Shown one piece after another: positions 47,700 through 58,185 of a stretch of 64,000 nt of DNA; positions within the stretch are counted from its first letter, which is position 1, and every line of letters begins with the position of its first letter. The notes under the pieces were generated by a model. That model did not search any database and was not told the origin of the DNA. It saw only the letters and a list, made by a program, of their open reading frames with translations. A program made the position numbers and the translations under genes. Location: positions 174,282,001-174,346,000 of the forward strand of contig JBITNC010000001.1 of the NCBI GenBank assembly GCA_050084985.1, given 5' to 3'. The DNA comes from Nageia nagi (Eukaryota > Pinophyta).

Positions 47700-50335
47700 A
47701 TCGATTGATTTTTTCATGGATTATCCTATTTATTCTGATATTGTTGTGCTCTTGTGGCTATACCAATCATATGTATTGAATCATTTATAGTCCCTATAAA
47801 TGGTATATCCTTATTATTCCATGTATAGTTCATTTGGTTTGGGATGGTCGCCACATTGTTAGCCTGATGTGAAGGTAAGGGGTTTTGATATATCCCTAAA
47901 TTTTGATTCGAAGGCACAACAGGATTATCCACATCTATTTTTTGACTATCTATCAAGTCTTGAATTTTATGTTGTAAAGTTCAACATTTATTTGTATTAT
48001 GTCCTTTTTGCCTATGATAAGCACAAAATTCATTTTCCTTATACCATTTGCTTCCCTTAGCATTAGGATTTTCAAGTTTTATATCAGGTAATCTAATCAT
48101 ACCATTATCACATAATTTTTTAAGTATTTCGGCTAATGGTTCTAATAATGGGGTAAAATTTCTTTTAGGCTTAGGTTCAACATTTTTTTTTATTTTTGAA
48201 GCTTGACCAGAATTCTCTGCCATAGCTATTTGATTATTCTATGGTTGTTTAGTACTGTTTTCATATTGATTACCCTTTTTGTATTCTTTTTTCTTGAGCT
48301 TTAGTTCTCCATCTTGAATTTTAACTCTTTCTATAACTACTACCTAAGCAATAGCTTCTTCAAAAGTTTTATGTTGTTGAATTTGGAGAACACTGGCTAT
48401 TGGTCTTAAACAACTTTGACTAAATAATTTAACCAATTCCTCTTGTGGTATTGTATAAGGCATACTAGTGAGTATAGCCCACCATCTCGAGATGTAATCT
48501 TATATAGTTTCATCAGGAAATTGTTGCAATCTTGTAAGATCAATAATTGAAGATCTTTCTTTAATATTGATTCTAAAATGTTCAAGAAATTGATTAGCCA
48601 ATTGTTTGAACATATATAAACTATGCATGGGTAAACTATTATACCAATCTAAAGCTTGGCCTGCGAGTGTCATAGGAAATATACGTAACATTAATGAGTC
48701 ATCATTGGCTATCTGATAACTAGAAAATGTAAATTTTCTCAAATGTTCTTTGGGGCCTTCTCTTCCTTTAAATGACTCTATTTTAGGAAATTCAAACCTA
48801 TATGGTAGTTTCTTTTTTGGAACACTTGGATGAATAGGTTCATTAAAAATATTTTTATAATTTAACTTTTGAAGTCCTTGAACGTTCATTTCTCGATTTA
48901 TAAGATCCTTCATAAAGTCTTCTAATTCTTTATCAGTTCTATGACCTTGAGTGTGTCTATGATGTCTTTGAGTATTCGAATCCTTTTCCAAAATTGATCT
49001 TGAAGTGTAAGACTCATGGTCAGAAGGAAACTCTGATGGTGGTGGGGGAAATATTTTAAGAGGTGAATGTCATCGTGGAATAGGGATTCTAGGAGGTTTT
49101 TGGGATATCCCTTTTCCATATATATCTTTTCCTTTGTAATCAGGTTGTCTCGTTTGATTTTGGGTTTGTTCAACCCAACTTTTAATAGAATATTGCTTTT
49201 GTTTATCATATAGTTTTTGAAGTTCTAGTTCCTTATCCATTTCCTTTTGTAATAAAATGGTTGTCTCTCTATCCATTACTTCTTGTTTGTCTAAGTAAGG
49301 ATCTCGATATCTTTGTATTTGACTTCCTTCAGGAGTTTCGGGTTTCAAATTCTTTATTTTTTGATATTCATCCCACTATCTTTGTTTTTCTTTCTCCATA
49401 CGTAGATATTGTTCCTTTTTCATTTTTTCATTCTCTAATTCTTTAAGTTGTAATTCCTATAAATGAAGTTGAATCTCATGTTCTTTATGAAGTCTTTTCT
49501 TTTCTTGTTCCAGAAACTCATTTCTTTCTTTGTTTGCTTGTTCTTGTTCTATGAATTTCCTTTTATCTCTAAGAATTTTATCTTCCATTTCTTTTAATTT
49601 ATCCTCTTGTTCTTGAATTTTAATGAATTCGTCAACTTCCTTTAGAATATATTACATCTCTGCGGCCTTTTTAATATCATCAACATATATTTTTGTGAAT
49701 TTTTGACCAACTTTTGTTTTACGTAATCATCGTTCTTTTAGTTCTTCATAAGAAAGTATCTCTTCTATTTTAAACTTAGATGTCCTTCTATGTAATTTTC
49801 CCTTTGAAGAATAAGATTTCTCTGTTTGCTTCATTGAAGGGGCTCTTTGAGATAAATTACTCGTAGGTATTGATACTTCATTTTTTCCTAATTCGAGAGA
49901 TTTATGAGAAAAAGAAGATCCCTCTTTTCAGATTAAATAACTAACCTTTTGATCGTATGATAATATATGAATGACTCTTTTATATTTAACTTTATATGGC
50001 TCAGTCTCTGGTACTGCTATGGTTTCGGCCCGAGATATATCCTCATCAATTTCTAAGTTATCATGTCTATGATTTAGTTTTTTGACATCTCCTAGTAAAC
50101 TAGAAGACATCCTAGGAATATTCCTATAATTAGCTAGGCGATGATGAATTTCAATTAATTCTTCATCTAACACTTGCATTCTAGTCTTAGTAGTAATATC
50201 TTCTATACTTTGTCTTTGCAATCTAGATTGATCATGACCCCAATCCCAATCTTTACTTTCATAACGAACTACCCGTGGATCTGATTCATCTAAAGGAGGT
50301 GGCCTCCTAACCGAATATTCTATCAAATCCATATT
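47700..50335 (-). pseudogene. Tat gag with long charged coiled-coil N-terminus
   Basis: It opens at 50332 (MDLIEYSVRRPPPLDESDPR), the first clean part being 134 codons. A charged helical part (49900-49070) is rich in K, E, Q and R (for example KKEQYLRMEKEKQR, LQKEMDKELELQKL) and likely forms a coiled coil. The gag core is at 48991-48500: YRFEFPKIESFKGREGPKEH, MLRIFPMTLAGQALDWYNSL, QFLEHFR, DLTRLQQFPDETI. The tail has a zinc-finger-like CAYHRQKGHNTNKC near 48010. Gag builds the particle that packages element RNA. Stops cut it into at least six parts, one of them TGA at an expected CGA. Confidence 0.9.
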
Positions 50336-50399
50336 GTCTGAATCTATTTCTTGTATTTCAAATGGGTGTTCTCACATTTTCTTAGCGGTCATACCTCTA

Positions 50400-51954
50400 G
50401 TTTGAACCATTTTCTAGATATTATAAACAAGCATCATAAAAAGAAACTCTATTTTTATCTTTTATATTATGTTTTTGAGAAGATAATTTAATGCACAAAT
50501 AACCTATATGCAAATCTACTTTTAACGATGTGATTATCTTCTTAACCTTTTCACATATTTTTAATGTCTGAATTAAATGAACGATATGGGTTGTTTATTT
50601 TTAATCTTTTTAATTTTCCTAGTTTATTTTGACTAGTCAGGTGTTAAACAAGGTAGGTTGGGTAATTCTAATGTTTACAAGTTTCTATGGCTTTTGGCTT
50701 GGTTCTAGATGAGTCTCCTTTTTTGACCCCTACCTAAAGCAAAGTTACCTTGGTCATCACCTCCAAGTGTAGCTAGCTCTATGGCTTCAAGTGTGTTATG
50801 TCGGTGGTTACAAAGAAGTAAGAATTAACGGTTGGTAGTGACATCCAACTCGTTAATGTTCAATTATTCCTTTAAGGCCTTATGAAGTGCATTTAAATAA
50901 GTAAAATACATTTATGCATACTACCCTCCCAAACATTCATGTCCATTTATTTATCTTATTTTAATGTGATGCAATCAAAGTTTATTTTAAGTGAATCTTG
51001 ACCTTAATAACCCCGTTGTTCTTTTTAATTATAATGTGATTCATTATCCAACCTCTTAATGATGTTCATTAACTCCTTCCAACTGTGGAAGTTTTATATG
51101 TGATAAATTCCCTCTTTTTACTAGTCACATATCTCTTCGACCTCCAATGGAGTGGTAAGAGCAGACTTAGTAAAAAGCCATTAAGTGTAGATAAATTAAT
51201 TAAATGAGGTTCAATTACTCCTCCAAGAGTCACATCCCTTTGACCTCCAATGGAGTGGTAAGGGTAGACCTCTTTAAGAGTGTTAATGTGAAGTATATTT
51301 CCAAATAATATGTGAATAAATTTTACCTCTTTCACTTAACTTATTTCTAATCACTTAGGATCGCTTGAAGCGCAAAAGTGAGAGCATACTTTGTTAAGTG
51401 AAAGTACTTAATGTATTCGAATCCCTCCAATTTATTAACCTTTTAATATGATTTACGCTACCAAAAACCCGATTTATTTTCCTTAAGTTCATTCCAAATT
51501 AAATGTGATTCATTTACTCTTCCAATTGTGGAAGTATTATGTGTAGTAAATTACCTCCTCTTACTAGTAAGAGGTCTTTTATGTGTGGGTAAATTAGCCA
51601 AATTAATGATAATGTGAATGTGAAAGAAAAGAAAAATTAATTACTCTTCTTATCGGTCTATTCTGGTCACCTTAGATCGTACAAAGTGCAAAGGGAGAGC
51701 ATAAGTAGACAAGATAAAAAGTATTAATGTGTACGTACCCTTCACCAAAACATGAAAGTAAATACATAACATTTTACATAAAATAAATAAAATAAATTAA
51801 TTAAAAATGCATTTAACCTTTTCTACCCATTCTTATATGCATTCTAGGCAAAGGAATCACATTCAAAAGCATTCTTCCATTTTAACATACATTACGCATT
51901 TTATTTTATTTTTTTCAGAAATAACAAAAGAGAGAAAATGACCTAGAGTGTGAG
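50400..51954 (-). other. 5' leader of the 18-kb Tat element
   Basis: No coding frame. It holds degenerate local repeats: GACCTCCAATGGAGTGGTAAG at 51140 and 51240, and forms of TTCCAACTGTGGAAG at 51076 and 51519 with TTACTAGT text after each. It is likely to hold packaging and transcription-leader functions, which I infer only from position. Confidence 0.55.
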
Positions 51955-52110
51955 TCATTGACGTTTAGATAGAGGTCGTTGGCATTTATTCTGATTCGCT
52001 GACATCTGATTCCAATCATTGGCATTTAGTTTGGATTACTTTATAAATCACTGGCGTTCCTTTTGAGTCACCAACGTCCGATTACAGTCGCTAGCATTTC
52101 TGCAACAGAT
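51955..52110 (-). repeat. About 21-bp degenerate repeat in the 5' leader
   Basis: Forms of TCATTGGCATTTAGTTTGGA recur about seven times at spacings of 20-25 bases. They resemble the repeat at 36075-36170 near the other end of the element. Confidence 0.7.
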
Positions 52111-52228
52111 TTCCTAAAACACATAGAATGCAAAATTTGAAGTTAGTATATGGAGAAATTCAAATAAACCAGATAACATAAAGGTAAAATCATTTTAAAA
52201 CAAAAAACCCCCTATCAATAATGGAAGG

Positions 52229-52246
52229 GCCCTCCTTCTAGCACCA
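52229..52246 (-). promoter_or_regulatory. Primer binding site of the 18-kb Tat element
   Basis: On the minus strand TGGTGCTAGAAGGAGGGC follows the LTR end after three bases (TTC). It is not the initiator-Met type. TGG at the start fits a tRNA CCA end; I cannot name the tRNA with confidence. Confidence 0.65.
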
Positions 52247-52249
52247 GAA

Positions 52250-53099
52250 TGTTGCAGTGAAAATAAAGCTGGAATGTAGAATAACATGAAATACAAATTA
52301 TTCTTAAATCTTCATTGAACCTCAATTTATGTAAAATAGATAAACATGTTGTAATTGTAAAATGATATTGATTTTTAGTTCAAACTACAATTTGCCCTTG
52401 GAAGGGACTTTTACAAATGCCATTTGCCAAAATAAGAGTATTAGTTCTCCATTGTTTTTGATTTGCTTGCTTCTTTCCTTGATATGAACAACCTGTAAAT
52501 CCTACACACATGCAAAAGACAATAACATCAAAGCATCTACGCATGACATGAATTGAATTGAAACTAGCATAAAATAATAAAATGTATGAAATCACAAGAT
52601 TTTGGTAGCATTACCCTACTTCAAAAATGGGTCAAGATTCTCTCTAATTTGCTTTGTATTAACTTGTATTTATAGATTTTGGGTGAGATGTTCAAAGGCT
52701 GGTAAGAGGAAGTGAAAAGCCACTGTAGGTCATAACTGACCCCCTCTATCCACATCATCTTGGAAAGTTGAAATGTTTCAACTTTCCCTCACTATTTTGG
52801 CTTCTTGTTCGGCTATTACAGAGTCACCGGCGATTGCCCTACAAATCACCGGCGATCGCCTCAAAATGTCGATGACTATCTTGGGTCATTGGTGACTGGC
52901 TTTCAATTTTGTGACAATATTAAAATGACTACCTAATAGCCAATTTTACCTAAAAAGAGTCATGTGACCACCCATTTTGCATGTACTCGATGGGAGCTAT
53001 CCAATAATAGGGTTTTTAGACCTATTTTATATTGTTGCGAAGAGTTATGATTATTTCAATGTTTACTAGTTAAAAAGGGGACATTTTTAGGTGTCTACA
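52250..53099 (-). repeat. 5' LTR of the 18-kb Tat element
   Basis: 850 bases, same length as the 3' copy. By eye they differ near 52256, 52656, 52843, 52855 and 53058, four of these being transitions. TATA-like CTATAAATACAAG lies on the minus strand near 52670. Confidence 0.96.
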
Positions 53100-53400
53100 G
53101 GTATTCATCTATTTTCATATCACTAAATTGCTTCAAAACCTTTTCCATTTCAAGAAATTGAATTCTAGTGAGCCTTTGAAGAAAGTTTGGATCTAAAATT
53201 TGAGAAGGAGGATGGTTTTGAAAATATCTTTCACCTCTTTTTATTTTCATCACTTCTTGAATTACATTTGGAGAACCACCACTTAAAGGAGAAGTAGGAG
53301 TGGATTTGGATTTGTTGGATGGACTTGATGGAGGACTTGGAGGTACCACTTGAATATTTGGAAGAGAATTAGATCTCATGGGCTATACATTCTTCAATTT
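53100..53400 (-). pseudogene. Copia-2 linker before RT, cut by the Tat insertion
   Basis: Minus strand 53379-53095 is open: MRSNSLPNIQVVPPSPPSSP, a Ser/Pro-rich stretch with SKSTPTSPLSGGSP, then KIKRGERYFQNHPPSQILDP. This is the variable linker between integrase and RT in copia elements. The frame meets the Tat LTR just after MKIDEY and resumes at 34748. Confidence 0.85.
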
Positions 53401-53409
53401 TAAACTATT

Positions 53410-54730
53410 TTCATGGTTGGGAACTTCTCCTCCAATATCCACAATGCATTTTTATTATTTTTGATAGATATTACCCTCCTCAAAAATGACATCTCTGAAA
53501 AAAATTATTTTCTTGGTTTTTAGATTGTAAAGCCTATATGTTTTACTCTCTTCACTATACCCACTGAACACACATGATTCACTATTTACATCCATTTTTT
53601 TCCTATTTTCTTTTGGCACATGAGCATATGCCAAACAACCAAAAACTCTAAAATACCAAATAGTTGGCTTCTTATCAAATGGAGATTCAAAATGTCCTTT
53701 CCTTATATTGTAGTAGTTGAGCATCTATTTAAAATGTAATTGGATGTTCTCAATTCTTTAGCCTAATACATTTAATGCAATTTTTTTGATTGCATTAAAC
53801 ATCTTGCCATCTCCATGAGAGTTCTATTTTTTCTCTTAGCCACTCCATTTTGTTGAGAAGTATAGGTTGTAGTATATTACCTCTTAATACCATTTTCTTT
53901 GTGAAAATCAGTAAATTTAGTAAAATTATACTCTCGTCTCTATCACTTGTTACACATTTTATTTTATGCTCACTCTCATTTTCAACTAGCTTCTTGAACT
54001 CCTTAAAATACCCAAATGCCTTATCTTTATATTTTAGAAAATAAACCCAACATATTCTACTAAAATCATCAATAAAAGTGACAAAATAAGAATTCATACC
54101 AATACTCTTGGATTGCATTAGTCCATATAAATCATTATGTACCAACTGTAGTGGGAATGAAGCCCTCCATGCTTTCCCATGATCAAATTTCTATCCTTCT
54201 CACTTTCCCAAAACACAAACTTCACAAAAAATTTTGGATCTCCAATAAGAGGCAAACCATGAACAAGATCATTGGATAACTTCAAATTATTAAAATTTAG
54301 GTGGCCAAATCTGAGATGCCATAACCAAGACATTTCATTTACAAACACATTTGTAAGAAGACTATCACCTTTATCTCCAAGATTCAATGGAAATAGTTGA
54401 TTTATAGTCATGTAAATAGTAGTAACATGCTTGTTCCCATGACTCTTATCAAAAATCTCACATTTTCCATATTTAAAAACCAACTTATAGTTGTTCTCCA
54501 CAATCTCCCCAACATTAAGCAAATTGTGATCCATATCTGAAGTGTGATAAATATTGTTCATCTTTTTCATTTCATGCTTGGTAGGCATCATTAACATGCC
54601 TTTAGTAGCCACATTTATTACAAAATTATTGCCAAGCTTAATGCTTGACCTGTAGGAATGATCAATGGAGAAGAGAAGCTCCCCCTTTTTGGTCATATGA
54701 TTTGAGCAATTGGTGTCCAACAACCATGTT
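53410..54730 (-). pseudogene. Copia-2 protease, pre-integrase and integrase, broken
   Basis: 54723-54118 is open for 201 codons: MLDTNCSNHMTKKGELLFSI (protease; D-T-N where D-[ST]-G is usual), then DMDHNLLNVGEIVENNYKLV, WLWHLRFGHLNFNNLK (His pair of the zinc site). The integrase core is at 54145-53795: VHNDLYGLM (first Asp), YFVTFIDDFSRICWVYFLK, TSDRDES (second Asp), then after a frame change SQQNGVAKRKNR, where Lys replaces the catalytic Glu. The last part (53724-53455) has KKPTIWYFRVFGCLAYAHVP and SCVFSGYSEESKTYRLYNL. Confidence 0.92.
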
Positions 54731-54779
54731 TCTTCACTTTTTGTTTTAGCTACATTAGTTTTCTCCTTAATGGAAATAA

Positions 54780-55680
54780 AGAGAGTTTAACCATACTCTT
54801 CTTCCTCTCCATAATATTTTGCTCTTCCTTCACCACTAGTTGCTAGTTTTGCTCTACACTCCCTCTCATAATGCTCACATTTATTGTAGTAAAAGAATTG
54901 GGCATTGCTCTTGTCATGGTTTCCTCTACCTCTTCCTCTTATGTTTGAAGAGCCTTCTCTTCCTCTACCTCTACCTCTATTTTGGCTTCTACCTCTTTCT
55001 CTTCCATGTCCATTTGAGCTTGATTCATCTTCTTTTGCAACAAAGGCTTTCTCCTCTTTACTAGAATGAACTAGCTCATCATCTATTCTCTCTTCATGAT
55101 ACATAAGAGAGCCAATGAGAGTATTAATATACATTTGAGAGATGTATTTAGTTTCCATCAAGATCACAATAATGTGATTTCACTTATTGGTGAGAGATCT
55201 CATAATTTTTTTAATCACTACTCCCTTTTCCAAGATCTTTCCAAGAGTTAACATCTTATTTATAATCTCTTTCACTCGAACATAGTAATCTAAAGCTTTC
55301 TCAGTTTCCCTCATCTTGAGAGTCTCAAATTTTAGCCTTTGAGTATGTAAATTAACTTATTTATCTTGATCACTCCCTTGTAAGCCTTCCTTAAACACTT
55401 TCCAAGGATATTTGGTTGTCTTATAACCTGCAATTCTAGAAAAAATGCTCTTATCAAGAGCTTTTTAGAGTTGAGACAAGGCAAGAGTTTTCTTGCTCAT
55501 ACATTCCTTCTTGGTATTCTTATCATTTTATGAAAGAGTTATCCAATCTATTAGATTTGTATCAATAATATCGTACAAATCTTTTCCTATGAGCAAAGTT
55601 TGTATCTTTATGCTCTAGTACTCATAATCACTACCATCAAACTCTAGAATAGGAATTGATGAGCATATGTTTCTAGCCAT
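54780..55680 (-). pseudogene. Copia-2 gag, broken
   Basis: ATG at 55680 gives MARNICSSIPILEFDGSDYE, similar in pattern to copia-1 gag. The helical core follows with stops and frame changes (KYPWKVFKEGLQG, KMRETEKALDYYVRVKEIIN). At 55167-54787 it is open: LIGSLMYHEERIDDELVHSS, then an Arg-Gly box (GRERGRSQNRGRGRGREGSS) and a zinc knuckle remnant FFYYNKCEHYEREC in which the first two Cys have shifted or gone. The Arg-Gly box and knuckle bind RNA in intact relatives. Confidence 0.88.
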
Positions 55681-55788
55681 TATACCTACAAAAAAATAAA
55701 CCAAGACTCTACAAGAAACCTTTGTAATTGCAAGAAGCCATGGGTTTTCTCAAAACCAACTAATACACAACAAAGCTCTAATACCAAA

Positions 55789-56304
55789 TGATGAATTCAA
55801 ATAAATTAAACTAATCAAAATTGAAGCTGAGATACAATAATAGTAAATGGAACTAAATAGGAACAAGCTCAATTAATGTGAAAAATCATATTACAACATA
55901 TGAGGTTCAGTATTGAAGATTCATTAACTCTTTAATGATGAGACTTTTAGGAAATTGAAAACTATACTAATTGAAAACTTGCATAAGCAAAACTAAACTA
56001 AGATACAAGCATTCTAACCTAGTAAATAAAACCAAGAACATTTACACATGTTGTATATTCTAGGATGATTTGGAAGATAAAAGAAAAATGCATAATAAAA
56101 TCAAAAAATACCTCAAGATTGGGAAGTTACAAGGAACTTCAAATTTGGGCCTAATCGATAGGGTGCAAATCAATTGGATAGGTCTAACTAGTTGGCATTT
56201 GGGGCTTGATTGGTCGACTATCTAGCCAATCTATAGGGATCTAAATGGTTAGTAAACTTAGAAGATAAGTAAAATATCTAAGGATATGTGCTGAGTTTTA
56301 AACA
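55789..56304 (-). repeat. 5' LTR of copia-2
   Basis: On the minus strand it starts TGTTTAAAACTCAGC and ends GAATTCATCA. An initiator-Met-type primer site TGGTATTAGAGC is at 55786-55775 on the minus strand. It has a 20-base or so insertion against the other copy and many substitutions, so copia-2 is old. Confidence 0.9.
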
Positions 56305-56309
56305 TCAAG

Positions 56310-56470
56310 AACATTTTAAGAACATTGATAGAGATATGGTCATGTTGTACTCATTATTGAAGAAATAAAGGACCTCTCAACCATGGAAATTGATAATTTA
56401 ATTGGCTCTCTTACATCACATGAAGAGATAGTTATAAAGTGAACAAAAATAGTAGCAAGCAACAATGATG
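56310..56470 (+). pseudogene. Copia-1 gag, second part
   Basis: It continues the gag cut at 32718: KNILRTL, then after a frame change IEEIKDLSTMEIDNLIGSLT and SHEE, the usual gag core ending of this copia group. A decayed stretch to 56690 stands where the knuckle and protease would be. Confidence 0.8.
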
Positions 56471-56659
56471 AGCAAACATTATCCATTAAATAGAATGAAG
56501 GAAAAAATTAGTAGCAAGAAATAATGATGGGCAAGCATTCTCCATCAATTGAATACTCCTACAAATCAAGTGTGAGATTGGGAAATGAGAAGAGCTTGGA
56601 GATTATTAGCAAAGTAAAAATATAAGTTCTAACAAAGAATGGAACTATGAAGGTAAAAT

Positions 56660-57790
56660 ACATTTATTATACTCAAAATTTAAGATAAACTTTGTTGAAA
56701 ATTTGCCAAATGTTGGAAAAGAACTACAAATTTGTGTTTGAAGATAAGATGTGTAAAATCTATGATAAAAATCATGGTGGAAGGCTTGTTACTACTATTC
56801 ATATGACTGCAAATAAACTCTTTCCAATAAAGTTTCTTGAGAAGCATGGAGGCTTTGTATTTATAATAATTGAAGATAAAAATGCACTTGGCATATGAGG
56901 CTTGGACACTTGAATTTTTAGATTTTGAAAACTCTTCCAAAAATGGTGAGAGGGTTTCCACAAGTAGAAGATTATAAAGATGTATGTCAAGGATGTGCAC
57001 TTGGAAAGGAGCAAGTTTCCAAAGGAAGAAGCATGGAGAGCCAAACACCCTCTCTAATTGGTCCATATTGATGTTTTTGGGCCTTTAAAATATCAAATTT
57101 TTGGCAAATCATCTTACTTTATCACTTTCATTGATGATTAAACTCGAATGTCTTAGGATTATTTCATGAAGAGCAAGGATGAAGTATTTAACTATTTTAA
57201 AGAGTTTAAAACTTTTGTTGAGAAGTAAAGTGGGCATAGTATGAAGTGTTTGGGAAGTGATAGAGGAGGATAATTCCATAGCAATGAATTCTTTTAGTTT
57301 TGTAAAGAGAATGGTATTAGGAGACACCTTTACCTCTCCTTACATACCACAACAAAATGGTGTAGTAGAAAGGAAAAATAGAACATTGGTTGATATGGCT
57401 AGAATCATGATGAAAAGAAAGAAATTATCCAATATTTATTGGGCTGAAGTAGTAAGAACAAGTGTGTACATTTTGAATATATCTCCTACAAGAAGCTTGA
57501 ATAAAATTACCCCTATGAAGCTTGATTTGAAAGAAAACCAAATTTGGAACACTTGAGAGTGTTTGATTATATTGCATATATGCATGTAAATGATGAAAAT
57601 AGGAGTAATTTGGATGCCAAATATGAAGCTTGTCTATTTATAGGATATTATGAGAATCAAAAATCTTATAAATTCTATAATCCCAATACCCATAAGATAA
57701 TTATGTCTAGAGATCCCATTTTTGATGAAGGGGGAGAATATAGTAATAAAAAATTATAGCAAAAAGTGTTTTTAGATGAGAGTTTGGAGT
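56660..57790 (+). pseudogene. Copia-1 pre-integrase and integrase, broken
   Basis: Pre-integrase at 56692-56898: KNYKFVFEDKMCKIYDKNHG, RLVTTIHMTANKLFPIKF. Zinc site at about 56895-57010: RLGHLNF-like text, then VCQGCALGKE. Core: a decayed IDVFGP and YFITFIDD region at 57065-57140, and at 57340-57390 YIPQQNGVVERKNRTLVDMA with the catalytic Glu kept. The end (57544-57759) reads LRVFDYIAYMHVNDENRSN, KYEACLFIGYYENQKSYKFY, IMSRDPIFDEGG. Frames change at least three times. Confidence 0.9.
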
Positions 57791-58185
57791 AGAAAACATC
57801 AAAAAAAGAGTAACTGAGTCATGTTGTGGCTTAGAATAATCAATGATAGCCATCAAGTGTGAGTGTTCCAGGCTCACCAAGATCCTCTAGCTCCACTACA
57901 ACAACAAGTGTGAGCGCACCAAGCTCACCTAATGAAAGGATGATAAATCAAGGTAACAAAGACAAGATATGGTTGAAGGATCACCTACAAAGTCAAATCA
58001 TAGATGGTAACACTATGAGAATAATTATAAGGATCCAAAGCTAAGAAATGCAAAATCTAGTTGCAAGACTAGATATTATTTAGTTTTATGGAGATGAAGA
58101 TAGTGGAGATACCAAAGGTGAAATGGTAAATTATGCACTTTATTCCTCTATTTTGAATTCTATTTTAAATTCTACTATTGTTTAG
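57791..58185 (+). pseudogene. Copia-1 linker between integrase and RT
   Basis: Ser/Thr/Pro-rich text at 57859-57960 (VPGSPRSSSSTTTTSVSAPS) has two copies of SV-VPGSP/SAPSSP. It matches in position the Ser/Pro-rich linker of copia-2. No domain. Confidence 0.6.

Larger units (their letters stand above)
34749..53099 (-). mobile_element. Young 18.35-kb Tat-type Ty3/gypsy element with extra genes on both strands
   Basis: Two 850-base LTRs differ by only about five substitutions and no gap by eye. GGTAT at 34744-34748 and 53100-53104 is a perfect target duplication, and removing the element rejoins the copia-2 RT. Minus-strand order: LTR, primer site, 1.9-kb leader, gag, protease, G-patch-like motif, RT, RNase H, second RNase H, integrase, an unknown 3' gene, tandem repeats, then a PMD gene in the opposite direction, polypurine tract, LTR. 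A solo copia LTR sits in integrase. The long frame has many stops in spite of its youth. Confidence 0.96.
32724..56304 (-). mobile_element. Copia-2: Ty1/copia element inserted in copia-1 gag
   Basis: LTRs lie at 32724-33218 and 55789-56304 in direct repeat, minus-strand orientation. TCAAG at 32719-32723 and 56305-56309 is a perfect target duplication and joins the two halves of copia-1 gag. Coding order on the minus strand: gag (55680-54787), protease, integrase (to 53.5 kb), RT start (53.4-53.1 kb), then RT rest and RNase H (34748-33219). The RT is cut at the GGTAT duplication by the 18-kb Tat element. Without it the element is about 5.2 kb. Confidence 0.93.

Noticed and set aside
54840-55064. 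Leu/Phe/Tyr-rich open frame on the plus strand
   Set aside because: Reverse of the Arg-Gly box of copia-2 gag; the hydrophobic look comes from the complement of AGA and GGA codons.
55789-56304. Copia-1 and copia-2 as one rearranged element
   Set aside because: Each has its own LTR pair, primer site and full gene order on opposite strands, and the TCAAG duplication marks copia-2 as an insertion.
53100-56304. Copia-2 right part as a separate element from 32724-34748
   Set aside because: The two parts rejoin at the GGTAT duplication, both LTRs match each other, and together they make one full copia gene order.
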